Origin: Acinetobacter haemolyticus
GTDB lineage: Bacteria; Pseudomonadota; Gammaproteobacteria; Pseudomonadales; Moraxellaceae
DNA: 64,000 nt
Direction of reading: 5' to 3'
Assembly (NCBI RefSeq): GCF_900406815.1
Contig: NZ_OVCN01000015.1
Coordinates: forward strand, 1-64,000
Made by a program: the position numbers and the translations under genes. Shown here piece after piece: positions 10,768-19,894 of the stretch. The notes beneath the pieces are model-generated. The model worked only from the letters and a program-made list of their open reading frames with translations, was not told the DNA's origin and did no database searches. Position 1 is the stretch's first letter, and each line of letters opens with the position of its first letter.

Positions 10768-11769
10768 ATGAAAATATGTATTTATGGTGCAGGCAGTATT
10801 GGATGCTATCTGGGCGGTAGACTCGTTGCTGCAGGTTATGACATAGATTTTATTGTTCGTCCTAAAACTCAGCAAGAACTTCAAACTTACGGTTTAACCG
10901 TTTCAGATTACACAGGATTCAAGCAAACCGTTCCTGCAAATCAATTCCAAATGAGCATTGATCCCAATGCAGCAGCTCATGCAGATATTATCTTGGTTTG
11001 TGTGAAATCAGCATCTACTGAACAAGTTGCTTTTGAATTAAAAGATATTTTAAAGAAAAAGACCATTATTATCAGTTTTCAAAATGGCTTAAGTAATGTG
11101 GGAGTTCTAAAACGAATTTTAACAGACCACACTATACTCGAAGGAATGGTACCTTTTAATGTCGCAGCTTTGGGAAATGGTAAATTTCATCAAGGAACAG
11201 ATGGTGTTTTGTATGTAAAAAGCCATAAGCAATTGGCTGAACTCGTGCTTGCATTTCAAAAAGCAAAGCTAGAAATTCAGTTAGAACAAGATATGCAAGC
11301 TGTACAATGGGCAAAATTATTGTTGAACTTAAATAATTCAATCAATGCACTATCACAACTTCCACTGAAGCAACAATTATCTATTCGAGAATATCGTCAA
11401 TGTTTAGCACTTGCCCAATTAGAAACATTAAATCTCTTAAAAATAGCCAAAATCAAGCCAGCCAAACTAACACCCATTCCAGTACAATTTATTCCTAAAA
11501 TTTTAAAACTACCTAATCCTATATTTAAGATTATCAGTAAGAAAATGCTCGCGATTGATCCACTTGCACGTTCTTCGATGGCTGATGATCTAATGGCTGG
11601 AAGAAAAACTGAAATCGATTGGATCAATGGCGAAGTTGTTAATCTAGCGAGCCAATTGAATTTGACAGCACCAATTAACCAAAAATTAATTGAGCTGGTA
11701 AAACAAGCAGAATCACAGCCGAAAGCATGGTCTGGATCAAAACTTAAAGCACAGTTAATGCAATTGTGA
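10768..11769 (+). CDS. 2-dehydropantoate 2-reductase family protein
   Basis: A 333-residue NADPH-dependent reductase of the ketopantoate reductase (PanE/ApbA) family, which makes pantoate for coenzyme A. The N-terminal GAGSIGCYLGGRL is the Rossmann nucleotide-binding loop. KLLLNLNNSINAL near residue 180 contains the catalytic-lysine region and substrate-binding asparagines, and the C-terminal helical domain is complete. Many genomes carry several paralogues, so this copy may act on another 2-oxo acid. It converges on a BASS transporter gene; some members of that family carry ketopantoate, which makes a joint role possible. Confidence 0.85.
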   Translation: MKICIYGAGSIGCYLGGRLVAAGYDIDFIVRPKTQQELQTYGLTVSDYTGFKQTVPANQFQMSIDPNAAAHADIILVCVKSASTEQVAFELKDILKKKTIIISFQNGLSNVGVLKRILTDHTILEGMVPFNVAALGNGKFHQGTDGVLYVKSHKQLAELVLAFQKAKLEIQLEQDMQAVQWAKLLLNLNNSINALSQLPLKQQLSIREYRQCLALAQLETLNLLKIAKIKPAKLTPIPVQFIPKILKLPNPIFKIISKKMLAIDPLARSSMADDLMAGRKTEIDWINGEVVNLASQLNLTAPINQKLIELVKQAESQPKAWSGSKLKAQLMQL

Positions 11770-11787
11770 TTCGATTCTCCATAAAAA

Positions 11788-11816
11788 AAAAGCGTATAGC
11801 ATCGCTATACGCTTTT
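11788..11816. terminator. bidirectional terminator
   Basis: AAAAGCGTATAGC-ATC-GCTATACGCTTTT has a perfect 13-bp stem with A-run before and T-run after, placed between the convergent reductase and BASS transporter genes. It can serve both strands. Confidence 0.9.
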
Positions 11817-11832
11817 CGATAAGAAATTTAGA

Positions 11833-12708
11833 TTAGACCGCTTTTGTTGTCTCTTGTGGTCCGAATCTTGTTACCCAAATTCCAAAAATCGTCGCAAAGA
11901 TATACATGAAGATTGAATACACAGCAGCAGGCATTGCGATGGTGGTACTAGCCATAACTGTGAGTGCAATGGTCATCGCCAATGTACTATTATGAATCCC
12001 GATTTCAAATGCACATGCACGTGCTTGATATGAACTGATACCAAGCATACGTGGAACGAAATAACCCACCATTAAACTAATTGCACAGAAAAGTGCAGTT
12101 GCCAAACCAATTTGTCCAATGTAATTCATCAGATTTTCGCGCTCAGTAATAATTGCACCTAGAATAATGATTACGAGAAAGATCACAGCAAAGATACGGA
12201 CTGGACGGTTAAGCTTTTCAGCAAAATGAGGTGCGTAATGACGAATTAACATCCCGATACCCACAGGCACCAAAATAATTAAAAATACCTGCATCACTTT
12301 TGAAAACTGCAAACCAACTTGCTGACCTTCATTCATAAAATGAAGAATAGAAAAATTGACAATAAAAGGAAGGAATACGGCTGCTAGCACAGCATTAATC
12401 GCTGTTAAACTAATATTGAGCGCAATGTCACCCTTATATAAATAGCTAAATAAGTTTGCTGTTGTTCCTCCAGGGGAAGCCGCAAGTAGCATTAAGCCAA
12501 CAGCCAATAATGGTGGTAAAACTAAGATTTTACAGATTAAAAAGGCAATCCCTACCAATAGAACCAACTGACAAAATAAAGCGATAAAAATGACTTTTGG
12601 TTGTTTACTAATCCGAGTGAAATCTTTTAATGTTAATTCTAAACCCAGTCCAGCCATAACTATTGCTAAAGCAATGGGTAAAAAAAGTGTGATCAACCCT
12701 GAATCCAT
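11833..12708 (-). CDS. bile acid:sodium symporter (BASS) family transporter
   Basis: A 291-residue inner-membrane protein with about nine or ten hydrophobic helices. Conserved family elements are GLGLELTLKDF, the AASPGGTTANLFSYL loop and EIGIHNSTLAMTIAL, which form the crossed-over sodium and substrate site. BASS members import organic anions with sodium; some bacterial ones carry ketopantoate or pyruvate. The start has AGGAAGAAACAA directly upstream. It is transcribed behind a long leader with an unusual double hairpin (12750-12832). The substrate is unknown; pantothenate precursors are suggested by the convergent ketopantoate-reductase-like gene. Confidence 0.88.
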   Translation of the reverse strand: MDSGLITLFLPIALAIVMAGLGLELTLKDFTRISKQPKVIFIALFCQLVLLVGIAFLICKILVLPPLLAVGLMLLAASPGGTTANLFSYLYKGDIALNISLTAINAVLAAVFLPFIVNFSILHFMNEGQQVGLQFSKVMQVFLIILVPVGIGMLIRHYAPHFAEKLNRPVRIFAVIFLVIIILGAIITERENLMNYIGQIGLATALFCAISLMVGYFVPRMLGISSYQARACAFEIGIHNSTLAMTIALTVMASTTIAMPAAVYSIFMYIFATIFGIWVTRFGPQETTKAV

Positions 12709-12749
12709 ATTTGTTTCTTCCTTTTAATAAATATTATTTGCACGAATAG

Positions 12750-12832
12750 ATGTTGTTTCATCGTGCCCAATAAGAAATCGAATCCTTTGATTTCTTATTG
12801 CTCTTGGGAAAGCAGACACGAAGAAACAACAT
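12750..12832 (-). repeat. nested inverted repeat in the BASS gene leader
   Basis: Outer arms 12750-12765 and 12817-12832 pair at 15 of 16 positions (ATGTTGTTTCATCGTG with CACGAAGAAACAACAT). Inner arms AATAAGAAATC (12769-12779) and GATTTCTTATT (12789-12799) pair perfectly. The structure sits 42 bases before the BASS start on the minus strand and would fold in its RNA leader. It could be an RNA regulator or a small palindromic insertion. Confidence 0.6.
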
Positions 12833-12847
12833 ATTTAAAGAACCAAT

Positions 12848-12853
12848 ATTATA
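12848..12853 (-). promoter_or_regulatory. possible -10 box of the BASS gene
   Basis: A perfect TATAAT on the minus strand lies upstream of the leader hairpin. No good -35 was seen. If used, the transcript would start near 12841 and carry the whole 83-base structure. Confidence 0.4.
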
Positions 12854-12957
12854 TGCATGTGAATTTAGTTATTTTTCCTAAATCATTTCACTTATTTAAT
12901 ACTACGCATTTTTCTATCGGATTTTGTCTACTTTACGACAAATTTATAAAAATTTAA

Positions 12958-13387
12958 TGCAATAATTTTAAACTTAGCATTCATATATAAGGTTTGGTTA
13001 CATTTTTACAACCATTCGTAATGTTGACAGGTCTGTCTGACAAAAGAAATAAAAAATGTGAATAAGGCGGTATTTGATCCTCAGATTAGACGTCAGTATG
13101 AATAATAATATTTATTTTTATCATATAGATAAAGTGAAATTTTCAATAGAATAGAGATTTTAATTGATATAGTTAATAATTATTGTTTTCATTTAAACAC
13201 TGGAAAATTAATTGACCTAAATGCACAAGTGTACTGAAATTATGGTCAATGACACTAAATTACATCGAGAAAGATAATTCTCGCCAATTTGATATGCGTA
13301 ACCATTCATTTGTCTTAAATAAGTGAAAGTTACAGAAATCTTTAAGTCGAAATAAAAGAATTTATATTACAAATTTTGGAATGAAAT
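12958..13387. other. non-coding region upstream of the exporter/GH3 operon
   Basis: No supported gene. It holds a TetR-like palindrome, TTGnCAG-N6-CTGnCAA, at 13024-13043, containing GACAG-GT-CTGTC. It also holds an inverted repeat ATTGACC (13211-13217) / GGTCAAT (13244-13250). Both could bind regulators of the operon starting at 13388, but no regulator gene lies next to it. Confidence 0.45.
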
Positions 13388-14458
13388 ATGGACGTCGTAG
13401 CACGTGTGGAGGCTGAGGAAATAGAGACCAAAGTGCAAAAAAAGCAAAAAGTCACTTGGATCGTTTTTTCTTTACTTTCGCTATTTTTATTAATTGGGGT
13501 GATGTATTACTTTTTTGTATTTCGATTTTATCAATCTACAGATAATGCCTATGTTCAGGCTGATCTCACTTGGGTGATGCCAAAAGTTACGGGTGAAGTT
13601 GTGGAACTGGTGATTGATGATAATCAATATGTCAAAAAAGGTGACACTTTAGCGATACTCGATCAGCGTGATTATCAAGCAAGATTTAACCAAGCAAAAT
13701 CCTTGGTCACCTTAAAAGAAGCGGCACTTGTCGTCCAAGAGCAAAATGAAAAATCAGCACAATCTTCTATTCATGAAGCAAATAGTGGGGTACTTGCTGC
13801 TCAAGCAGATTTATCACGTCTAAAAAAAGATTTTTTACGTTATCAAGACTTGTTAAAAGATGGTGTGATTACGCGACAGAATTTTGAAAGTATTCAATCC
13901 CAATATTTATCTGCACAAGCTCAGCTTAGCCGTGCATTGGCAGGGGTAAATGCTGCAGAAGCACAATTTGGTAGTTTAAAAGCCAGTCGAGCGCAATTGC
14001 TTGCAGATATTCAAAATGCGAAGGCGAGTTTAGATCTCTTTCAGATAGATTTAGCATCAGCAAAGATTATAAGCCCTGTCACTGGCAAAGTAGGAAGTTT
14101 GGCGATACAGAAAGGTTCTCGCGTAAGTCCTCAAACTCGTTTAATGGCGATTATTCCTGAAAATAGTTTATACGTACAAGCTAATTTTAAAGAAACACAA
14201 ATTGAAAAAATGCATATTGGGCAGTCTGTCATCTTAAAGCTCGATGCTTATCCAAGCCTATCTTATACAGGAAAAATTGAAAGTTTCTCTCCTGCATCGG
14301 GGGCCACTTTTTCGCTTATGCCTCCAGACAATGCCACAGGAAATTTTAATAAAGTCGTACAACGAATTCCTGTACGCATTGCGATTGATCCAAGTCCCCA
14401 TACCGAACTTATTAAACCAGGTATGTCCGTCAAAGCCACCGTCAATTTAAAAACTTAA
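13388..14458 (+). CDS. HlyD/EmrA-type membrane fusion protein
   Basis: A 356-residue periplasmic adaptor of a tripartite exporter. It has a cytoplasmic N-terminus, one membrane helix (about residues 24-46), then STDNAYVQAD and a lipoyl/barrel-sandwich half, a long coiled-coil hairpin (about 100-220), and the second half ending in KPGMSVKATV. This is the EmrA/VceA pattern that joins a DHA2-type MFS pump to a TolC-family channel; both partners lie in the same operon at 14484 and 18555. It is the first gene of a six-gene unit whose other members suggest export of a self-made product as well as, or instead of, drugs. Confidence 0.9.
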   Translation: MDVVARVEAEEIETKVQKKQKVTWIVFSLLSLFLLIGVMYYFFVFRFYQSTDNAYVQADLTWVMPKVTGEVVELVIDDNQYVKKGDTLAILDQRDYQARFNQAKSLVTLKEAALVVQEQNEKSAQSSIHEANSGVLAAQADLSRLKKDFLRYQDLLKDGVITRQNFESIQSQYLSAQAQLSRALAGVNAAEAQFGSLKASRAQLLADIQNAKASLDLFQIDLASAKIISPVTGKVGSLAIQKGSRVSPQTRLMAIIPENSLYVQANFKETQIEKMHIGQSVILKLDAYPSLSYTGKIESFSPASGATFSLMPPDNATGNFNKVVQRIPVRIAIDPSPHTELIKPGMSVKATVNLKT

Positions 14459-14483
14459 CCATCGCGATTTTAGGGAACTAAAT

Positions 14484-16031
14484 ATGGATAAGCATTTAGA
14501 TGAGGAATGGAAGTTCCCGACTAAAGTCGCGTGGGTCATTTTTACTGCCATGATTTTTGGCAATTTTATGGCGATTTTAGACATCCAGATTGTTGCGAGT
14601 TCTTTGAATGAAGTTCAAGCAGGCATGAGTGCGAGCCGTTATGAAGTAACTTGGGTTCAAACGGTGTATTTGATTGCTGAAATTATTGCGATTCCGATGT
14701 CTAGCATTATCTCGAGAGTTTTATCGACTAGGATTTATTACACCCTTTGTGCTGTAGGCTTCACGATCAGTTCTTTACTTTGTGCGATGGCATGGAATTT
14801 AGAAAGTTTACTGGTATTTCGTGCGATACAAGGTTTTATGGGGGGAGGAATGATTCCAACCTCTATGACAGCTCTGTATTTACTTTTTCCCGAAGCAAAA
14901 CGTGCATTACCTTTGGTTATGTTTGGAATGATCAGCACCTTAGGACCTGCGATTGGGCCTACTATTGGTGGTTGGTTAACAAATAGTTTTTCATGGCACT
15001 GGATGTTCCTGATCAATATTATTCCTGGAATCATCATTGCAACCATTATTTTTTCTGGACCAGATATTGATCGCGCGGATCATAGCTTACTGAAAAAAAT
15101 GGACTGGATCAGCCTTATTGCCATGGCAATGTTTTTAGGCGGTTTGGAATATTTCCTCGATGAAGGTGCTCGACATGAATGGTTGGTGGATACTGGTGTA
15201 CGGACTGCATTTTTGATCTGCATTGCAGGGGGATTGATATTCTTCTATCGAAGTTTTACACAACCTAAACCTCTGTTGGACTTGAGTGTGTTTAAAAATA
15301 AAAACTTTACCCTAAGTGCCATTATCACCTTTGTGATTGGTATGGCGCTCTATGGTTTGGGATATATGATCCCCGTTTTTCTCGGACAAGTACGAGAAAT
15401 GAATAGTAGCCAAATCGGACATATCATGATGGTCACTGGTGTGGTGATGTTCTGTTTTGCTCCATTTCTAGCATGGTTAATACCAAATTTTGATACCAGA
15501 AAAACCGTATTTGTTGGGATGATCATGGCTGGATTTGGAGTTTTGCTCAACTCGCATCTGAGTATTCATAGTGATTATGATTTTATGTTTTGGCCGCAAA
15601 TTTATCGGGGCATTGGCCTGATGATTTGTTTGATTGTCGTCTCACATCTGGCGATGAGCACGCTGCCCTTAAACAAGATTGCGGATGCTAGCGGGATTTA
15701 TAACCTGATGCGTAATATCGGTGGGGCGGTCGGATTAGCATTAATAAACTCATCACTAGATTGGCTCACGGCATTACACGTTACGGAATTAAATCAATAT
15801 ATGACCCCACAAAACTGGATTTTTGTGGAGCGTTTAGAACAACTGACAGCTCAATATCAGGAAGTGGGTTCAAATGCTCAGCAGATTGCACTGAGTATTA
15901 TTTATCGTGACATCCATTATCAAGCATTGACATCAAGTTTTAATGATTTACTGCGTATGCTTGCAATCATTATGTTTATTGCTGCCTTTCTCACATTTTT
16001 TATGGACAGGGGGGAGAAAATGAAAGTTTAA
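14484..16031 (+). CDS. DHA2-family MFS exporter (EmrB-like)
   Basis: A 515-residue inner-membrane protein consistent with the 14-helix DHA2 drug:H+ antiporter family. Near the N-terminus is MAILDIQIVASSLNEVQ, the EmrB motif D1 (LDxTIVNVALP-like). Motif C appears as GPAIGPTIGGWL. It follows the adaptor after 25 bases with AGGGAA before the ATG. Together with the adaptor and the TolC-like channel it should move a substrate from the cytoplasm to the outside. The operon context points to a product of the GH3 and GNAT-like enzymes, but that is inference. Confidence 0.9.
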   Translation: MDKHLDEEWKFPTKVAWVIFTAMIFGNFMAILDIQIVASSLNEVQAGMSASRYEVTWVQTVYLIAEIIAIPMSSIISRVLSTRIYYTLCAVGFTISSLLCAMAWNLESLLVFRAIQGFMGGGMIPTSMTALYLLFPEAKRALPLVMFGMISTLGPAIGPTIGGWLTNSFSWHWMFLINIIPGIIIATIIFSGPDIDRADHSLLKKMDWISLIAMAMFLGGLEYFLDEGARHEWLVDTGVRTAFLICIAGGLIFFYRSFTQPKPLLDLSVFKNKNFTLSAIITFVIGMALYGLGYMIPVFLGQVREMNSSQIGHIMMVTGVVMFCFAPFLAWLIPNFDTRKTVFVGMIMAGFGVLLNSHLSIHSDYDFMFWPQIYRGIGLMICLIVVSHLAMSTLPLNKIADASGIYNLMRNIGGAVGLALINSSLDWLTALHVTELNQYMTPQNWIFVERLEQLTAQYQEVGSNAQQIALSIIYRDIHYQALTSSFNDLLRMLAIIMFIAAFLTFFMDRGEKMKV

Positions 16032-16091
16032 AAAAATATCTGAGGGTAATTTTCCTAAAAAGGAAAATGTATTTCACATAAAAATAATATT

Positions 16092-16134
16092 TATATAAGT
16101 ATCAAGCTGTCTTGGGGACGAGAATACTTATATA
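16092..16134. repeat. inverted repeat inside the operon
   Basis: TATATAAGTAT (16092-16102) and ATACTTATATA (16124-16134) are perfect 11-bp arms around 21 bases. They lie in the 122-base gap between the exporter and the first acyltransferase-like gene. The repeat could be a hairpin or a regulator site dividing the operon into two expression units. Confidence 0.55.
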
Positions 16135-16153
16135 GGTTTAAAGGTTATATCTT

Positions 16154-16975
16154 ATGATTAAGACAACATATAAGCTTATTTCTAAATTAAACAGCAAAGA
16201 AGCAACTTATGGGCAATACGTTGAAAAAGAGAAAATTGATCTTGCTCAGCTAAAAATGATGTATTCGATTTATGAGCAATACTATGAAAATACAAAATTC
16301 TCTATCTTTGCGGATGACTTTAAAAAGAAAAGTGGTGCAATATTAATTTTTAATTCAAAAACTGATGAAATAGTTGGCTTCTCAACAGTTGCTGTTCAAC
16401 ATTTTTATTTTGAAGGAAAAGATTATACCGTTTTATTCAGTGGAGATACGGTTATTCTGAAGGAATATTGGGGAACGCGTACTTTACAAAGTGCAATGTT
16501 GAAATTCATGATGAAACTTAGAGTTAAATACCCATTTAATGAACTCTATTGGTTATTAATCTCAAAAGGCTATAAAACTTATTTATTATTAGCCAATAAC
16601 TATTATGTATATTATCCAAATATGCAAGATGAGAACCAACATCTGGCGGCAGTCGTTGATCATTATTGTGAGAATTTCTTCAGTGAATATTATGATAAAG
16701 ATATTGGATTATTAAACTTTGGTGATGATTATCAGCCTTTAAAAGGTGAAGTTGCGCCAATTACTGATGAAATGAGAATAAAAAATCCTAAAATCGAATT
16801 TTTTGAGCAACTTAATCCAACATGGACAATCGGCACAGAATTACCATGTATAGGAAGGTTAGGTTGGAAAGATTTAGCTCGTTTTCCTGTGAAGTTAATT
16901 TCAAAACCGATGAGCAAGGGACGTTGTGAAGCAATTATCACAAAGCAAAACATCCAAACTGGAGTTTCAAAATGA
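16154..16975 (+). CDS. uncharacterised protein, possibly GNAT-like
   Basis: A 273-residue protein I do not recognise with confidence. Its first half has a layout like an N-acyltransferase: a segment after residue 40 (YEQYYENTKFSIFADDF), a beta-pair (GAILIFNSKTDEIVGFSTV), and VLFSGDTVILKEYWGTRTLQ in the place where GNAT proteins bind acyl-CoA. The C-terminal 80 residues end with a basic segment. There is no signal peptide or membrane helix. Its stop overlaps the GH3 start (ATGA), so the two are translationally coupled and probably act together. It could supply or transfer an acyl group in the unknown pathway. Confidence 0.5.
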   Translation: MIKTTYKLISKLNSKEATYGQYVEKEKIDLAQLKMMYSIYEQYYENTKFSIFADDFKKKSGAILIFNSKTDEIVGFSTVAVQHFYFEGKDYTVLFSGDTVILKEYWGTRTLQSAMLKFMMKLRVKYPFNELYWLLISKGYKTYLLLANNYYVYYPNMQDENQHLAAVVDHYCENFFSEYYDKDIGLLNFGDDYQPLKGEVAPITDEMRIKNPKIEFFEQLNPTWTIGTELPCIGRLGWKDLARFPVKLISKPMSKGRCEAIITKQNIQTGVSK

Positions 16976-18558
16976 AAAATGGACAATGGCTAAGCTCAGG
17001 ATCACATTTTATTTTGAAGCAGTGGTGTAAAGCAACTGATAGAAAGTTTAGAAAAAAAGCAAATCAACTTGAAGCGACCCAACGTCAAATTCTTAGTTCT
17101 ATTTTACAGTCTTCAACTTTAGCGATTGAAAATCGAGTTGTGAATTATGAGCAGTTCGTAAATGCTTTTATGCCAAGTCGTTATGGTGCATGGCGAGAAG
17201 ATATCCATCTATATCGAGAAGAAAAACGTGTACTTTCAAATAGTAAGTTGATTCGTTTTCAACCTACCAGCGGCTCTAGTGAACAAATAAAATTTATTCC
17301 CTATACTCAACAATTTTTAAACGAGTTAGATCAAGCCATTGCAACATGGCTGGCAAGCTTATATCGAAAATGCCCTCAGCTCCAATCAGGAACCCATTAT
17401 TGGTCAGTTTCGTGGTTACCTGAAAGTCAAAGAGAGATTTTAAAAGATAAAAATCTAAACGATGACAGCGCATTGTTAGGATTGGGGAAACGGATTTTAT
17501 CTAAGTTTACGCAAGCGGTTCCAAGCAATGTTGCGTTTGCTTCAAATGCGGATGATGCTTTGTTTGCTACAATTTGTTATCTCGTTGCAAATCGCAATCT
17601 GGCAATGATCTCGGTGTGGAGCCCAACCTTCGCTTTACAGCTACTTGATCGTTTGCAAAATATGCAACAAGAAGTGAAAGATGTTTTAGCGACAGGGACA
17701 TGGGGGAATCGAGCATCCTCCTTACAACAAGTTCAAGCTCCACACTGTCCATATAGTGCTGAGTGTTTGAGCATGAGCATCGTTGATGGGCAAATTGATT
17801 TTCAAAAACTATGGCCACGTTTAAGTTTAGTTTCTAGCTGGGATACGGCAGGCTCAAAAGCATGGGCTGATGTATTAAAAACTAGATTACCTTTCGTACA
17901 ATTTGAAGGTAAAGGATTATGGGCGACTGAAGGTGTTGTAACAATACCCTATCAGGATCAATATCCACTTGCTTACCAAAGTCATTTTTATGAATTTGAA
18001 TATTTAGAAGGCGAGCAACGTGGTCACGTTGTGCCATCGTGGAAGCTCAAGCTCGGTGATGTCGTTAGTCCGATCTTAACTTCTGGTAATGGCTTATTAA
18101 GATACTGTCTTGATGATTGCATTCGCGTCACAGGTTTCTTAGAACAAGTCCCATGCTTTGAGTTTTTGGGTCGTCGTTTTGGTGTTGATCTTGTAGGTGA
18201 AAAATTAGCGCCTGAAACAGCCCAGCAACTTTTATCTCATCTAAATCAAACCCAATCGAAGGCGATTTCTTTACTGGCGATTGATACACAACAACAAACA
18301 AAACCTTTTTATTGTGTCTTATTTGAGGGTGATATTCATCGCCAGATTGATCATGAGTATATTGACCAGATCTTACGGCAAAATTTCCATTATGAGCTGG
18401 CTCGTAATTTAGGGCAGTTGGATCAACCGCAAATTCGACAAGCAGATAATGGTTGGGATGCTTATAAAAAACTCGTGATGTTTGACGGTATTATTGAAGG
18501 TAATATCAAGCCTGAGCCTTTGAAGAAAATTAGCCTGAGCAGTTTAGAGCAGCTATGA
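16972..18558 (+). CDS. GH3-family acyl-acid amido synthetase-like protein
   Basis: A 528-residue member of the GH3 branch of the adenylate-forming (ANL) superfamily, best known from plants, where it activates carboxylic acids such as jasmonate or auxin with ATP and joins them to amino acids. Seen here are the phosphate-binding motif FQPTSGSSEQIKFIPYT (near residue 100), a central YxxxE-like element around YEFEYLEGE, and the RVTGFLEQVPCFEFLGR hinge. It overlaps both neighbours by four bases (ATGA at 16972 and 18555). The substrate is unknown. Placement between a GNAT-like gene and a TolC-like channel suggests synthesis of an exported amide conjugate. Confidence 0.8.
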   Translation: MKNGQWLSSGSHFILKQWCKATDRKFRKKANQLEATQRQILSSILQSSTLAIENRVVNYEQFVNAFMPSRYGAWREDIHLYREEKRVLSNSKLIRFQPTSGSSEQIKFIPYTQQFLNELDQAIATWLASLYRKCPQLQSGTHYWSVSWLPESQREILKDKNLNDDSALLGLGKRILSKFTQAVPSNVAFASNADDALFATICYLVANRNLAMISVWSPTFALQLLDRLQNMQQEVKDVLATGTWGNRASSLQQVQAPHCPYSAECLSMSIVDGQIDFQKLWPRLSLVSSWDTAGSKAWADVLKTRLPFVQFEGKGLWATEGVVTIPYQDQYPLAYQSHFYEFEYLEGEQRGHVVPSWKLKLGDVVSPILTSGNGLLRYCLDDCIRVTGFLEQVPCFEFLGRRFGVDLVGEKLAPETAQQLLSHLNQTQSKAISLLAIDTQQQTKPFYCVLFEGDIHRQIDHEYIDQILRQNFHYELARNLGQLDQPQIRQADNGWDAYKKLVMFDGIIEGNIKPEPLKKISLSSLEQL

Positions 18559-19883
18559 TACAAGGGATGAACCGGATGATGCGACTGGCACATCGAATTA
18601 CTAAATATCAATATTTAATGCTTTCTAGTATTTTAACTATAACGAGTTCACTCAATGCCATGACTTTAGATCAGGCATTGAGTGCCAGTTTAAAGCATGA
18701 AAGTCGTCTAGAACTGAGTCGCTTAGATGTAAATCGTTCCACTGCAATGTTAGAACAAGCGAAGCAACGAGATGGTCTTAAAATTAATCTCGTCGGTCAG
18801 TTGGACTATGAAAAAATTGAAACACCTGAAACAGTGTTATTTCCCACTGAAGGTAATCGGCGAGGGCGTAGCCTGCAACTTCAGTTAGATTACCCGATTT
18901 ATACTTCAGGTCGGCATCGTTTAGGTGTAGACGTCGCTAAAAGTCAAGTCGCGGCTCAACAGCAATCTTTTTCTGATCGTAGATCAGAAACGATCTTAAA
19001 TACAGTGATGGTTTATACCGATGTATTGAAGAAAAAAGCTATCCTCGATTTGAGAAAGAAAACGCTTACCAACTTGCAGCGTTCGCTATTCGAATCACAA
19101 CGTCGGTTTGATGTCGGTATGATTACCCGTGCAGATTTGGCTCAAGTCTTGGCACAAGTTGCTCAAGGGCAAGCCGATGTGACTCAGGCGCAATCAAATC
19201 TTAGTATCAGTGAGGCACAGTTTTATCAGATTACGGGTATTTACCCAGAACATTTGGCTAAAGTTGATCAATTACCAAGGGTTACACTGACTCTAGATGA
19301 AATTTTAGCTAAAACCAAAAATCATCCAGCACTGATCCAAGCCAAATATGAGAAACAAGCTGCCGAACAACAATTTGCGCTTAGCAAAAGAGAGTTATGG
19401 CCGACTGTGATGCTGACCAGCCGTGCAGGAAAGCAAGAAGAGGCCAGTTATATCGGCTCTGAAAGTAATAACTATATGTTTGGAGTACAGTTAAATGTGC
19501 CTTTATTCGATGATGGATTAAATCGTGCGAATGTACGCAAAGCCCAGGCGGATGTGGATTTAAGTCATCAGAAGATTAGAAGTTTAGAGCTGGATTTAAA
19601 CCAACGAGTACAAACCACCTATGCCCAGCTTTTAAGTGTTCGGCAAAATAAAAATGCACTTCAAAATGCTATCGATGCAGCAGAAATCGCATTGTTATAT
19701 ACACGTAAAGAATTTGAATTGGGCACAAAAACGACTTTTGATTTACTTAATACCGAACAAAAATTACTCGATGTGAAAACACAAAAAACGGTGAATGAGC
19801 AAGATGAGATCGTTTTTGTTTATCAGTTATTGGATCAAATGGGTGAGTTAAATCAATTGTTCACAACACAGCATCAAAAATAA
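18555..19883 (+). CDS. TolC-family outer-membrane channel
   Basis: A 442-residue outer-membrane efflux protein. An N-terminal hydrophobic segment (LMLSSILTITSSLNA, signal peptide) is followed by two internally similar halves rich in heptad-like helices, each with the family's amphipathic strands (GRSLQLQLDYPIYTSGRHR, and MFGVQLNVPLFDDGLNR). It would form the exit duct for the EmrAB-like pump of this operon. The start overlaps the GH3 stop by ATGA; a downstream Met5 is also possible. A dedicated TolC inside the operon favours export to the medium rather than to the periplasm. Confidence 0.9.
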   Translation: MIQGMNRMMRLAHRITKYQYLMLSSILTITSSLNAMTLDQALSASLKHESRLELSRLDVNRSTAMLEQAKQRDGLKINLVGQLDYEKIETPETVLFPTEGNRRGRSLQLQLDYPIYTSGRHRLGVDVAKSQVAAQQQSFSDRRSETILNTVMVYTDVLKKKAILDLRKKTLTNLQRSLFESQRRFDVGMITRADLAQVLAQVAQGQADVTQAQSNLSISEAQFYQITGIYPEHLAKVDQLPRVTLTLDEILAKTKNHPALIQAKYEKQAAEQQFALSKRELWPTVMLTSRAGKQEEASYIGSESNNYMFGVQLNVPLFDDGLNRANVRKAQADVDLSHQKIRSLELDLNQRVQTTYAQLLSVRQNKNALQNAIDAAEIALLYTRKEFELGTKTTFDLLNTEQKLLDVKTQKTVNEQDEIVFVYQLLDQMGELNQLFTTQHQK

Positions 19884-19894
19884 GGGAAATAATA

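Noticed and set aside
12763..12957. 64-residue open frame on the plus strand
   Set aside because: It lies on top of the leader hairpin and has no ribosome-binding site or family resemblance.
16972..18558. GH3-family gene as part of a nonribosomal peptide synthetase
   Set aside because: There is no carrier-protein or condensation domain; it is a stand-alone GH3-type enzyme.
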